Assembly: GCF_900142695.1 (NCBI RefSeq)
Contig: NZ_FRBU01000006.1
Span: 1 to 64,000 of the forward strand
Length of the DNA stretch: 64,000 nucleotides
Direction of reading: 5' to 3'
Origin: Flavobacterium xanthum
GTDB lineage: Bacteria > Bacteroidota > Bacteroidia > Flavobacteriales > Flavobacteriaceae
Under the pieces are notes generated by a model, which searched no databases, had not been told where the DNA came from, and saw only the letters and a program-made list of their open reading frames with translations. Positions 1 through 8,811 of the stretch are shown here, piece by piece. Made by a program: the position numbers and the translations under genes. Numbering within the stretch: the first letter of the stretch is position 1; each line of letters opens with the position of its first letter.

Positions 1-120
1 TGGTCAGTTTCAGCTTCGTTTTCAAGAATTTGGCAATCACTTGTGCCGTAGCTTTCGCCTGATTTTCGGACTTGCAATAGATACTAAAATCATCGCCATA
101 GCGAACAAATTTCAGTTTGC
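1..120 (-). pseudogene. Group II intron reverse transcriptase fragment, interrupted
   Basis: The minus strand reads KFVRYGDDFSIYCKS followed by a Lys/Ala-rich helix (about 37 codons), which matches the catalytic core of group II intron reverse transcriptase/maturases, where the YxDD aspartates bind metal. The frame runs off the left edge of the window. On its upstream side it is cut by a TAG within the RAYT-associated hairpin at 121-150, so the protein is not continuous here. I infer that the RAYT element or a rearrangement broke the intron ORF. Only the short fragment is visible, so the family call rests on about 35 residues. Confidence 0.6.
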
Positions 121-130
121 CCCGCTAGCG

Positions 131-757
131 CGAGCGTCCCGCTCGTGCCCACAAACAAGAGTTAGAAAAACAAAAAGCTTAATCTATGAGTACAAAATAT
201 AAATTTGGAGAAAGCACAGGAGCTTATTTTGTAAGCTTTGCCACAGTAAATTGGATAGATGTATTTACTAGAGATTCGTATTTTGGGAATATCATTGAAT
301 CACTAAACTTTTGCAGAAAAAATAAAGCAATGGAAATTTATGGGTATTGCATTATGCCAAGTCATATCCATTTAATATTTCGTTCCGGAAATGGCGATCC
401 ATCAGGGTTGATGAGAGATTTCAAAGGATTTACATCAAAAAAAATGATCCAAACAATCCAAGAAAACACTCAAGAAAGCCGAAGGGAATGGATGCTCTGG
501 ATGATGGAACGAGCAGGAAAAAAGAATAGTAATGTGACGAATAGACAATTTTGGCAGCAGGATAATCATCCAATTGAAATTTGGTCCTTAAAGGTTTTTG
601 AACAAAAACTTGATTACATACATTACAATCCCGTAGAATCTGGCTTTGTAACAGATCCAATAGATTGGAAGTATAGCAGTGCGAGAAATTATGGAAACAA
701 TGACCAAACGATTTTAGAAATTGATTTGAATTGATTTTGATAATGGGCACGAGCGGG
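131..757 (+). mobile_element. RAYT/REP-type element with terminal inverted repeats
   Basis: A 13-bp sequence CCCGCTCGTGCCC at 138-150 is repeated in perfect inverted orientation at 745-757 (GGGCACGAGCGGG), bracketing a single tyrosine transposase gene. The left end also forms a hairpin, CGAGCG-TCC-CGCTCG at 131-145. GC-rich hairpins of this kind flanking a Y1 transposase are the hallmark of REP-associated tyrosine transposases. The GC content of these ends contrasts sharply with the AT-rich surroundings. The element directly abuts the broken reverse transcriptase fragment. Confidence 0.7.
186..734 (+). CDS. REP-associated tyrosine transposase (RAYT, Y1_Tnp family)
   Basis: A 182-residue single-domain HUH/Y1 transposase of the IS200-like fold. 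The metal-binding HxH motif is PSHIHLIF (His60, His62) and the likely nucleophile is Tyr144 in KLDYIHYNPVESGFV, followed by the WKYSSARNY signature typical of RAYTs. These enzymes cut and join single-stranded hairpin ends of REP sequences; such a hairpin lies just upstream at 131-145. The length is usual for the family and the frame is intact, so it may be active. It is the only recombinase seen in the window. Confidence 0.88.
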   Translation: MSTKYKFGESTGAYFVSFATVNWIDVFTRDSYFGNIIESLNFCRKNKAMEIYGYCIMPSHIHLIFRSGNGDPSGLMRDFKGFTSKKMIQTIQENTQESRREWMLWMMERAGKKNSNVTNRQFWQQDNHPIEIWSLKVFEQKLDYIHYNPVESGFVTDPIDWKYSSARNYGNNDQTILEIDLN

Positions 758-837
758 GCATTTTTAAAAATAGCAGTAATTCCAAAATAAATCTTACTTT
801 AGTCGCAAATTCCTATCAATAATTAGGACTTTACAAA

Positions 838-1239
838 GTGTACTATTTAAATTTATCATTCAAACTAAATAGATTGAAAACGTTTTTAAAATATCTCATT
901 TCGCTCTTTCTGGCTTTTGGCCTGATGGCTTATGATTGTACTTTAGATTCTCAGTCTAATACAGCAGCTTACGATCAGGTTTCCTGTGCTCAGGCGAGAG
1001 CGGATTTTAGTAACTCCAAAACATATCGATACAATCAGATAACTTCTTCTGAGAACACTTCATCACCAATTCCTTTTACACAGCTAAAATTTAAAGACGT
1101 TTCCAGTCTTCAAATTATGGTGCTACTAAAATTACGAATTACACTTTATCAAAATATTAGGGCAATCAAAGCGCAACAGGCTTTTTTGAACAAAATAATT
1201 ACTTCAAGCGATCGGTATTCCAGTTTATACATAGCTTAG
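838..1239 (+). CDS. Small exported protein of unknown function
   Basis: This 133-codon frame starts at GTG; an in-frame stop lies just upstream and the next ATG (codon 30) would remove the hydrophobic segment. Residues about 15-32 form one hydrophobic stretch that could be a signal peptide or anchor. The mature part is polar and Ser/Thr-rich, ends in SSLYIA and has no motif I can name. It is followed after 83 bp by another small gene on the same strand. Codon use and the signal-like N-terminus favour a real gene. I do not recognise a function. Confidence 0.5.
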   Translation: MYYLNLSFKLNRLKTFLKYLISLFLAFGLMAYDCTLDSQSNTAAYDQVSCAQARADFSNSKTYRYNQITSSENTSSPIPFTQLKFKDVSSLQIMVLLKLRITLYQNIRAIKAQQAFLNKIITSSDRYSSLYIA

Positions 1240-1322
1240 AACAGCTTTTCTTTTCTAAGCATTTATGCAATTTATTGCATAGCGATGATAAAAAAAATGT
1301 ATAATCATTTATCATTTACAAA

Positions 1323-1505
1323 ATGTATAAACACAAAACTAAAACACGTTTAGAGTCCTCTAAGCGACCTTCTCTTTGGATAAAAAGAAATCTAATGCTA
1401 TTTATTACTGCCTTTATGATCGGAATGTCAAACGGAATGAAGTTAGGAGATGAATCTGCTCTCAGAAAGCAACACCACACAGAACAACAAGATAAAAAAG
1501 ATTGA
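1323..1505 (+). CDS. Small single-pass membrane protein, unknown
   Basis: A 60-residue protein with a very basic N-terminus (MYKHKTKTRLESSKR), one membrane segment at about residues 23-40 (LMLFITAFMIGMSNGM) and a charged tail with HH near the end. The positive-inside rule predicts the N-terminus in the cytoplasm. Similar short anchored proteins sit beside metal-efflux genes in Flavobacteriia in my memory, but nothing in this sequence proves that link. It may be cotranscribed with the gene at 838-1239. Confidence 0.5.
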   Translation: MYKHKTKTRLESSKRPSLWIKRNLMLFITAFMIGMSNGMKLGDESALRKQHHTEQQDKKD

Positions 1506-1638
1506 TTTTATAAATTATAAATGAGTTGTGAAATAAACAAGCATCTTTAGCTACCCAAGGACAAAAGAAACTACGACTCAAAAAAATGTTTAAGAAAATT
1601 AAATTAGCTGAGCTTCTATTTCTTGTTTTTCATAAATT

Positions 1639-1670
1639 AAAAAAGGGGAATGTTTTACCATACCCCTTTT
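1639..1670 (-). terminator. Rho-independent terminator of the CHRD-like lipoprotein gene
   Basis: Stem AAAAGGGG/CCCCTTTT at 1643-1650 and 1663-1670 with an inner ATG/CAT pair. On the minus strand the stem is followed by a run of T. It lies 20 bp past the stop of the minus-strand gene ending at 1690. Confidence 0.8.
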
Positions 1671-1689
1671 ACTTTGTACAAATTTAAAA

Positions 1690-3225
1690 CTAATTGGTAA
1701 TCGTGATCACACCCGTCATCAAACCATGAAATTCACAGTTGTAGTACAAGGTATTTGGTGCATTTGCAGGCACTACGATCTTTACTGATCCTGATACTGC
1801 ACCGTTGTTTGTAACTCCTGAGCTAAACGCATTCGCAGTTCCAGTACCTTGAACAGTATTTAAATAGAACGGGTGGCCTGGCGTGCTCACATTAAAAGTA
1901 TAGGTTCCTCCTCTTTTGAACGTAAAGTTAGGATTACTTGCGTTTGTTAATCCTTCACCGTTAAAAACATAAGAACTAGAACCACTATTCGTTACCGTAT
2001 AGGTTTTTGTTTCGCCTGTTGCAGTCCCTAAGCTTGAGCCAATATTGCCTTGTGCCACTATTGTAGCCATATTAGCATCACTCAAATGCACATTCACGTA
2101 GGCAGCTCGCGTTAAAAACTGTGTATAGGTCACTGCAGCTCCGCCAACTAAGGTAGCTACTTGTGTTTTACTAATTCCAGTGTTCCCATTTACAGGATTC
2201 AAACCAGCAATGATATTACCCGATGTAGCAACATTGTTTTCATGGATGTGAGCCGGATGACTTCCACCAGCAGGAGTACCTACCAACTTAATAGTTACTA
2301 AAGTCGTTTGATTGACACGCTCTGCAAATTCAACCGCACCGTTGATACCCGCAACGTCTTTTTGGGCTAATACATAACTTACCTTTTTGCCTGTTAATTC
2401 ATTTTGACCAATATCCCCTTGAGCAACCAGCGTAGCTAAAGCAGTAGCACTTAAATGAAAGTTGATGTACCCATTATAAGCAAGTACTTGATCATACCCG
2501 AAAGCAGTACCATTATCTAGTTTAGCTACGTTGGTTACACTCAATCCGGTATCTCCATTTACGGGCTTAAAAGAAAAAGCAATTCCACCTCCTTGAGCAG
2601 CTGTATTGGCGTGGATGTGACCCGGGTGTGACCCGCCAGCTGGAGTGTTTTGTAATTGTACTACCGCTAATGCTTCTCCATTTACTCGTTTGTAAAATGT
2701 AGCAGTCCCAGATATCGCTGGAACAGCAACACTGCCTAAAGGATACACTTTAGAAACTCCAGTAAGGTCATTTTGTCCAATGTCACCTTGCGCTACAAGA
2801 GTGGACAATTTATCTGCACTCAAATGCACATTGATATATCCATCAAAATCAAGCAACGCTTGATAGGTAATTGCACTGCCGTTATCCAATGCTTTGAATG
2901 TTGTTGTACTTTTTCCAGTTGCACCATCGACCGATTTTAGCGTAAGCGCTATATCTCCTCCTTCAGCAGCCGTGTTTAAGTGAATGTGCGCGGGATGTAA
3001 ACCTCCTGCAACTGTATTCTTTAACTCTAACTCAATGCTTAAAGTCGCATCGCTTTTTTCAATAATCGTTGCCGTTCCCGTTACTCCTGAAGTCCCATCT
3101 GCTCCCAAATCATAAACTTTTGAGTTTACAACGGTGGGTGCTGGCACATCATCTTTGGTACAACTACTAAAAATAAAGGGCAATACCATTAAAAGTACTA
3201 CTAATTTTTGTTTAAAATGTTTCAT
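1690..3225 (-). CDS. Lipoprotein with three CHRD-like repeats and a C-terminal cupredoxin-like domain
   Basis: I chose the ATG at 3225 (511 residues) because it begins directly with a lipoprotein signal peptide ending in LPFIFSSC; an ATG 11 codons upstream is possible. Three repeats of about 120 residues follow, each with a HP(A/G)HIH motif and ending in VAQG(D/N)IG; this pattern resembles CHRD domains. The last 95 residues contain GGTYTF, HPFYLN and YYNCEFHGLMTG, arranged like the His...Cys...His...Met ligands of plastocyanin-type copper sites. The protein is probably anchored in the outer membrane or periplasm. A copper-binding role is inferred. A terminator follows at 1639-1670. Confidence 0.75.
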   Translation of the reverse strand: MKHFKQKLVVLLMVLPFIFSSCTKDDVPAPTVVNSKVYDLGADGTSGVTGTATIIEKSDATLSIELELKNTVAGGLHPAHIHLNTAAEGGDIALTLKSVDGATGKSTTTFKALDNGSAITYQALLDFDGYINVHLSADKLSTLVAQGDIGQNDLTGVSKVYPLGSVAVPAISGTATFYKRVNGEALAVVQLQNTPAGGSHPGHIHANTAAQGGGIAFSFKPVNGDTGLSVTNVAKLDNGTAFGYDQVLAYNGYINFHLSATALATLVAQGDIGQNELTGKKVSYVLAQKDVAGINGAVEFAERVNQTTLVTIKLVGTPAGGSHPAHIHENNVATSGNIIAGLNPVNGNTGISKTQVATLVGGAAVTYTQFLTRAAYVNVHLSDANMATIVAQGNIGSSLGTATGETKTYTVTNSGSSSYVFNGEGLTNASNPNFTFKRGGTYTFNVSTPGHPFYLNTVQGTGTANAFSSGVTNNGAVSGSVKIVVPANAPNTLYYNCEFHGLMTGVITITN

Positions 3226-3541
3226 TTTGTTTATAGTTTTTTGGTTATTATTAAACAAACTTAATTCTATTATTTTTTAAATGCAACTATTATTTCGTTG
3301 AAATAAATACAATAGGCTTTAAAAGAGTCAGTTACCGCGATTCTTTTAAGAGCTGCTAATTTTAAAACAGTTAAATAATAATTGATAAAATGGCAGCTTT
3401 ACTTATCTGAATCTGTTTTTAGAACGTATCTATAATTCACTACTCTAATCTTTCACTTTAAAAAACTATCTTAGCAGTAGTAATTAAAAATTCAGTTGTT
3501 TCATTTGCTAATCAATTCAATTCTTCAAAAAATCTTTTAAA
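3226..3541. other. Divergent intergenic region, 316 bp
   Basis: This spacer separates the minus-strand lipoprotein gene from the plus-strand DsrE-like gene, so it must hold promoters for both. I see an imperfect -7-like box TATCTTAG at about 3466-3473 for the plus-strand gene. No open frame of note, no RNA gene and no clear repeat was found. Confidence 0.4.
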
Positions 3542-4159
3542 ATGAAATTCATAAAAAACAATTTGTTGCCGTTCTGTTTCATTCTTTCTTCACTTTTCTC
3601 CAATGCACAAACATCTGCTCGTGAGAGCGCAGCGGCTAAAATGGATCCTTTTATTCCAGTATTAGAATATCCATTAATAAAAGGATCCAAGTGGACTGGT
3701 GTCATACCGGTAAAAAATGTAACCGATAAACCCGAAGCCAATACGGTGTACAAGTTACTTTTTGACCTTACCCAAAACGGTACGGCCACTGGCATAGTTG
3801 ACAAACCAAATGAAGGGCTGGAAGAAATTGCACGGATTTTAAATCTACATGCGGCGGCCGGCATTCAGCCGAAAAACCTAAAATCTGTTGTAATTGTGCA
3901 TTCAGCTGCTATTTTATCCGTTTTAAATAGCGCAGCCTATGAGAAAAAATTCAACTGTTCGAATCCCAATGCTGATTTGATAGATCAGATGCAAAAAGTT
4001 GGAGTGCATTTTGTTCTTTGTGGGCAGACAATGAATCTCAGAGGTGTTGATGGAGCCGAATTGTATAAAAATATATTCATTGCTGAGGCAGCAAAGGTGG
4101 CCTTGACAAAATACCTAACTGCTGGATATGTGTCCTTTGCGATCAGCGGGGCGCATTAA
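3542..4159 (+). CDS. Secreted DsrE/DsrF-like family protein
   Basis: A 205-residue protein with a clear signal peptide (residues 1-22, cleavage after SNAQ). The mature part follows the DsrE/F fold pattern: an early strand YKLLFDLTQNG, a helix EEIARILNLHAAAG, then KSVVIVHSAAIL and a C-terminal VHFVLCGQTMN segment that carries a Cys where DsrE proteins have their active thiol. Periplasmic DsrE-like proteins in Bacteroidota have no settled function; sulfur or thiol handling is an inference. It stands alone, with a 128-bp gap to the next gene. Confidence 0.75.
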   Translation: MKFIKNNLLPFCFILSSLFSNAQTSARESAAAKMDPFIPVLEYPLIKGSKWTGVIPVKNVTDKPEANTVYKLLFDLTQNGTATGIVDKPNEGLEEIARILNLHAAAGIQPKNLKSVVIVHSAAILSVLNSAAYEKKFNCSNPNADLIDQMQKVGVHFVLCGQTMNLRGVDGAELYKNIFIAEAAKVALTKYLTAGYVSFAISGAH

Positions 4160-4287
4160 ATAATTTATTTGGCGTCCCACAATAAGTATAACAGAAATAA
4201 TTTAGCAGGCCTACCGTTGTAATCAAAAGCGCACCTTGTTTGTGTCTTACTCTCGCGAAACATCACTATTAAAACGACTTTTTCTAA

Positions 4288-4686
4288 ATGAAATCTATTG
4301 ACAAACTGGCTTGGATAGAATTACAAAACAAATCCATTCTCTCTACAAAAAGTTATGGAAAAGACAAATATTACATTCCTGGCGGCAAAAGAGAAATAGG
4401 AGAAACGGACCACCAAGCACTAGCCCGAGAAATCCAAGAAGAGCTAACGGTTCATATTGACACAAACAAATTGACGTACTTTGGTGTATTTGAGGCTCAA
4501 GCACATGGACATCCAGCAGGTGTTCTGGTAAAAATGACTTGCTACTCTGGCTCGTATTCTGGCGAATTGCAAGCCAGTTCAGAAATTGAAGAAATTAGGT
4601 GGCTTAAATACGCTGACAAAGACAAAATTTCAGAAGTGGATCAATTGATTTTTGACGCATTAAAACAGCAGGATTTATTGGATTGA
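4288..4686 (+). CDS. Nudix hydrolase
   Basis: A 132-residue single Nudix domain. The Nudix box spans residues 34-55 as GKREIGE-x7-REIQEELTV, containing the REx2EE core that binds the divalent metal and pyrophosphate; the usual glycine after EE is replaced by Thr. Such enzymes cleave nucleoside diphosphates linked to another group. The N-terminal IELQNKSIL and the PGGK turn are typical of MutT-like members. The exact substrate cannot be read from sequence. It has no obvious operon partner. Confidence 0.85.
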   Translation: MKSIDKLAWIELQNKSILSTKSYGKDKYYIPGGKREIGETDHQALAREIQEELTVHIDTNKLTYFGVFEAQAHGHPAGVLVKMTCYSGSYSGELQASSEIEEIRWLKYADKDKISEVDQLIFDALKQQDLLD

Positions 4687-4824
4687 TAACACTACTCAGC
4701 CATGACGGCGCACATGCAACGCAAGCCGCTTCAGGGTAATTCCATGATTAGATAAACTAAACTCTTTTAAATTATTGGCGCAAATCAAGCGAGAGATTAA
4801 ACATAATTAGAACAAAACAACTAC

Positions 4825-4850
4825 ATTGACCATTATCATAAATAGTCAAT
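4825..4850. repeat. Short inverted repeat upstream of the four-repeat membrane protein
   Basis: ATTGAC at 4825-4830 and GTCAAT at 4845-4850 form 6-bp arms separated by 14 bp, 16 bp before the TTG start at 4867. It could be an operator, but such arms also occur by chance in AT-rich DNA. Confidence 0.3.
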
Positions 4851-4866
4851 TAATGAACTGTAAATT

Positions 4867-5619
4867 TTGAAACACATTCCTAAAATCAATGCATTTTATT
4901 GGGCATTAATTATCAGTGCCAATACCATGGGAGAAACTGCAGGGGATTTAATCTCTCAAACTTTTAATTTGGGTTACGGCGGCGGAACAGTTGCCTTGCT
5001 CATTCTGTTCCTTATTGTATTAAGCATTTCCATATATTCAAAAAACCAAAAACCACTTCTATATTGGACCGTAATAACAGTAGCAAGTACATTAGGCACT
5101 ACTATTTCCGACTTTCTTTCCAGAACCTTATCGGTGACTTATTTAGGGGTAACGCAGGAAACAGGATATATTTATGCCACCGTTTTGTTAGTTTTTGCAT
5201 TGGCCTTCACTTTTGGCATTTGGAAATGGTATTCCAAAACAGATACGATTGAAGGTGGATTGAGTAAAAGAACTGAATTTTTATATTGGCTGGCTATTTT
5301 GACGTCCAGCACACTAGGTACAGCATTTGGTGATTTATTAGCCCACGACACGCCTTTGGGTTTTGCCGGCGGAACGTTACTTTTAGTAGGCCTACTGATG
5401 GTTGTTGTTTTACTGGTGTTCTTTACTACAGTAGCAAGAGAACTTTTATACTGGTTGGCTATCATTTTGACACACCCAATTGGCGCGACAATGGGCGACT
5501 ATTTGACAAAACCAGAAGGAATGAATCTAGGAAATATAAAGGCAAGTCTGGTTTTAGTCTTTGTTTTTATTGTTGTAATTGCAACCGGTAAATTAGTTCT
5601 TAAAAAACAACCCGCATAA
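4867..5619 (+). CDS. COG4705-like membrane protein with four internal repeats
   Basis: A 250-residue integral membrane protein with about eight hydrophobic segments. Four repeats each begin with (F/L)YW and end with GD(L/F/Y)L or SDFL: YWALIISANTMGETAGDLIS, YWTVITVASTLGTTISDFLS, YWLAILTSSTLGTAFGDLLA and YWLAIILTHPIGATMGDYLT. This matches the uncharacterised membrane-anchored family COG4705. The start is TTG: the frame has a TAA two codons upstream and no ATG before the first membrane segment. The repeated Thr/Gly...Asp motif may line a transport path; that is inference. It lies ahead of nhaA on the same strand but with its own long gap. Confidence 0.8.
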   Translation: MKHIPKINAFYWALIISANTMGETAGDLISQTFNLGYGGGTVALLILFLIVLSISIYSKNQKPLLYWTVITVASTLGTTISDFLSRTLSVTYLGVTQETGYIYATVLLVFALAFTFGIWKWYSKTDTIEGGLSKRTEFLYWLAILTSSTLGTAFGDLLAHDTPLGFAGGTLLLVGLLMVVVLLVFFTTVARELLYWLAIILTHPIGATMGDYLTKPEGMNLGNIKASLVLVFVFIVVIATGKLVLKKQPA

Positions 5620-5989
5620 AAAACACATAATCATTGTGTCATAAGAAAAGATTGTACTGCAATTAGCGTACTTGTGATAACCATTTCTAAACCAAATTCA
5701 TTCTCTTAATTACATTTATCTTCCCAGCGAAGTAAGAATAGTGTACTCAAAGAACTAAGAACAGAAATTAATGCCTGCTAAAATGCCAGTTCTGGAAACT
5801 CTTTTTGACAGGAAACAAAAGCAATCCTTTATTTTTTTATAATATTAATTGGTATATTTGATAAAACGAGGAAAGACGACTCTTTTTTAGACTTATCTAC
5901 CCGAAGTAATCCTAAATAAGCAGCACTTTATTGGAAAAATCCAAAAACAACGGCAAGCTGATCTAAAATTTTCATCAAAAAAAAGAGTA
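5620..5989 (+). other. Intergenic region and leader of nhaA, 370 bp
   Basis: The first 200 bp show no coding potential or strong hairpin. A good promoter lies at 5828-5860, giving an nhaA leader of about 120 nt. The leader ends in an A-rich stretch directly before the ATG and has no Shine-Dalgarno site. I see no recognisable riboswitch. Confidence 0.5.
5828..5860 (+). promoter_or_regulatory. Probable nhaA promoter
   Basis: The -7 box TATATTTG at 5853-5860 fits the Bacteroidota consensus TAnnTTTG exactly, and TTTA at 5828-5831 lies at the right distance for the -33 element. Confidence 0.55.
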
Positions 5990-7126
5990 ATGAAGTTATC
6001 GAAACTATTTAAAGAATTTTACGAAAGTGAAAAAGCAGGAGGTATAATTCTACTGATTGTTACCATTATTTCTCTTTTGTTGGCTAATTCTCCCATTCAG
6101 TCGAGCTACATTGGCTTTTGGCAATTTGATGTTGGTGGACACAGTATCACCCATTGGATAAATGATGGATTGATGGCAATTTTCTTTTTACTTATTGGTT
6201 TGGAACTGGAACGCGAAATTTACAAAGGCGAACTCTCGGATATAAAAAACGCTTCTTTTCCTCTCATTGGTGCTATGGGCGGTTTTCTACTTCCTGCGGC
6301 TATTTTTCTTTTATTCAATTATGGCACAGCTACGCAATCAGGAGCAGGAATTCCCATGGCAACGGATATTGCATTTGCCATAGGAATTTTATCCTTATTA
6401 GGGAATCGAATACCCATTTCACTAAAAATATTTCTTACAGCATTAGCTGTTATAGACGATCTGATAGCAATAATAGTGATCGCTATTTTTTATACCAAAA
6501 CGATCATTTGGACTAACCTATTGATCGCATTAGCGCTATTCAGTATTTTGCTTTTACTGAACCGTCTTAAAGTTAAAAATCTAATTCCCTACCTACTTGG
6601 GGGTATTGCCATGTGGTATTTTATGTATAATTCAGGGGTTCATGCTACAATTACGGGGGTTTTACTGGCTTTCGCCATACCCTTTGGTAACGGAGATAAA
6701 AATTCGACCTCCTATATTTTACAACACGTTTTACATAAGCCTGTGGCATTTGTAATATTACCTCTTTTTGCGATTGCTAATACTTGTATAGCAATAGGAC
6801 CTGATTGGCAAGGCGGATTAGGAGAAGCCAATAGTATTGGAATCATTGCAGGTCTTATAATAGGAAAGCCTTTGGGTATTTTTGCTTTTGCTTTTTTGGG
6901 TGCTTCGCTAGGACTTTGCAAACTTCCAGAAGACCTAAAATGGAAAAATATTTTTGGCGTAGGACTTTTAGGTGGGATAGGATTTACAATGTCCATTTTC
7001 ATAACCATCCTTGCTTATGATGATGCAACCCTTATTAACAGTTCCAAAATAGCGGTCATAATTGCTTCACTCACCGCAGGAATTATAGGCTTTTTATTTC
7101 TAAAGATGACCTTAAAAACGCGATAG
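5990..7126 (+). CDS. nhaA: Na+/H+ antiporter NhaA
   Basis: A 378-residue inner-membrane antiporter that exchanges sodium for protons and supports pH and salt homeostasis. The two diagnostic regions are present: PMATDIAFAIG with Asp126 and ALAVIDDLIAI with the transport pair Asp156/Asp157, corresponding to Asp133 and Asp163/164 of E. coli NhaA. The N-terminal FFLLIGLELEREIYKGEL helix-loop and the C-terminal GIGFTMSIFI segment are also typical. Length is normal for the family. It is monocistronic, with a promoter at 5853-5860 and a terminator at 7204-7240. Confidence 0.95.
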   Translation: MKLSKLFKEFYESEKAGGIILLIVTIISLLLANSPIQSSYIGFWQFDVGGHSITHWINDGLMAIFFLLIGLELEREIYKGELSDIKNASFPLIGAMGGFLLPAAIFLLFNYGTATQSGAGIPMATDIAFAIGILSLLGNRIPISLKIFLTALAVIDDLIAIIVIAIFYTKTIIWTNLLIALALFSILLLLNRLKVKNLIPYLLGGIAMWYFMYNSGVHATITGVLLAFAIPFGNGDKNSTSYILQHVLHKPVAFVILPLFAIANTCIAIGPDWQGGLGEANSIGIIAGLIIGKPLGIFAFAFLGASLGLCKLPEDLKWKNIFGVGLLGGIGFTMSIFITILAYDDATLINSSKIAVIIASLTAGIIGFLFLKMTLKTR

Positions 7127-7203
7127 CCCGTATTTACAAATCATGGTTACAGCAGTTAGCATGGCCTGGCTTGACATTGCCCCCTGACTTTTTATAAATT
7201 TAT

Positions 7204-7240
7204 AACACCATTACCCCTGAAAATGTTGTGGTGTTTTTTG
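7204..7240 (+). terminator. Terminator after nhaA
   Basis: Arms AACACCA (7204-7210) and TGGTGTT (7229-7235) pair and are followed by a run of six T, about 80 bp after the nhaA stop. Confidence 0.7.
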
Positions 7241-7289
7241 TTGATTCTATTTTGTATTTTGTAGCAGTATTTCTTTCTAAAATAACAAC

Positions 7290-8738
7290 ATGAACACGAC
7301 ACATACCGATTGTATCATCATAGGAGCTGGCTTATCCGGAATAGGCGCTGCCTGTCATTTGTCCCGTAAAAATCCCGATAAAACCTATGTGATTTTAGAA
7401 GCAAGAGCGGAACTTGGAGGCACCTGGAGTTTGTTTAAATACCCGGGAATCCGTTCTGATTCGGATATGTATACTTTTGGATATTCCTTTAAAACATGGG
7501 AAGACCAAAAATCGTTCGCAGACGGGCCTTCAATCTTGAAATACCTGAATGAAGCTGCCGACGAATATCAAGTAAGAGATCATATCCGATACCAACAAAG
7601 TGCCGTTTCGTATAACTTTGATACCAAAGAAAAATTATGGACGGTAACTACTGTAAACAGTTCCACAGCGGAACAAACAGTGTACACGTGCCAGTTTATC
7701 TTTAGCTGCAGCGGTTACTATAATTACAGCAAAGGCTTCACCCCCGAATTTAAAGATCAGTCGTGTTTTGAAGGTCAAATAATCCATCCTCAACAATGGC
7801 CTGACAAATTAGCTGTTGCCAATAAAAAAGTGGTAATAATTGGAAGTGGAGCCACAGCGGTTACCATCGTACCTGAACTTGCTACCGAAGGAGCTCAGGT
7901 TGTAATGTTGCAGCGATCGCCAACTTATATTGCCGCCTTGCCCAATAAAGACAAGATCGCCGCCCGATTGAAACGCCTATTCCCAAAAAAAATAGCATAC
8001 CGGCTAATCCGCTACAAGAATATTTTCTACTCGATTATCTTTTTTAATCTCTGCAAGATATTTCCAGAAGCGATGAAAAACTTCATCATCAAAGGTGCTA
8101 AAAAAGGTCTGGGTGACTTTCCAGTAGACCCTCATTTTATTCCCAACTACAACCCATGGGAACAGCGTTTTTGCATTGCCCCAAACGGAGATTTTTTTAG
8201 AGCCATCAGGAAAGGGAAAGCGACAGTGGTTACAGACCATATCGATCGTTTCTTACCCAATGGAATTTTATTAAAATCGGGCGAGACATTAGCGGCTGAT
8301 ATTATCATCACGGCAACAGGACTTAATTTAGTGGCCTTCGGAGGAGTAAAAATTCTACTGGATTCAGAGCCCTTTGATGTTTCTAAATCTTTTGTTTATA
8401 AAGGCCTAATGTTAAGTGACCTGCCCAACTTCTTTATTTTTGTTGGTTATACCAATGCGTCGTGGACGTTGAAAAGTGACTTAACCAGCGAATATATTTC
8501 ACGGGTTTTAAAATATTTAGACAAACACAATTACAAAGCGGTAGAAGCAAAAGTAATTGAAACTGATTTAAAACCGGTTCCGCTACTCAACCTCAACTCT
8601 GGATACATCAACCGATCAGCGAATCTGCTTCCCAGTCAAGGAAATAAAGCCCCATGGCGCATTTATCAAAACTATGTTTTGGATCATAAAATGCTCCGAC
8701 TGGATTCCGTGAAAGACAAACGACTTACGTTTTTTTAA
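7290..8738 (+). CDS. Flavin-containing (Baeyer-Villiger type) monooxygenase
   Basis: A 482-residue class B flavoprotein monooxygenase using FAD and NAD(P)H. The FAD Rossmann motif is GAGLSG (12-17), followed by ELGGTWSLFKYPGIRSDSD. The Baeyer-Villiger fingerprint FxGxxxHxxxWP is exact at residues 160-171 (FEGQIIHPQQWP). The second nucleotide motif GSGATA (185-190) binds NADPH. The ATATG near residue 345 is a further family signature. The substrate (ketone or other) is not readable. It stands alone between nhaA and the minus-strand metal island. Confidence 0.9.
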   Translation: MNTTHTDCIIIGAGLSGIGAACHLSRKNPDKTYVILEARAELGGTWSLFKYPGIRSDSDMYTFGYSFKTWEDQKSFADGPSILKYLNEAADEYQVRDHIRYQQSAVSYNFDTKEKLWTVTTVNSSTAEQTVYTCQFIFSCSGYYNYSKGFTPEFKDQSCFEGQIIHPQQWPDKLAVANKKVVIIGSGATAVTIVPELATEGAQVVMLQRSPTYIAALPNKDKIAARLKRLFPKKIAYRLIRYKNIFYSIIFFNLCKIFPEAMKNFIIKGAKKGLGDFPVDPHFIPNYNPWEQRFCIAPNGDFFRAIRKGKATVVTDHIDRFLPNGILLKSGETLAADIIITATGLNLVAFGGVKILLDSEPFDVSKSFVYKGLMLSDLPNFFIFVGYTNASWTLKSDLTSEYISRVLKYLDKHNYKAVEAKVIETDLKPVPLLNLNSGYINRSANLLPSQGNKAPWRIYQNYVLDHKMLRLDSVKDKRLTFF

Positions 8739-8811
8739 AAATTAGACTCTCGATACAAATTCAATATTTAAATTAATAATTTCAAACGCTATTGAACTTA
8801 CTGAGTAAAAA

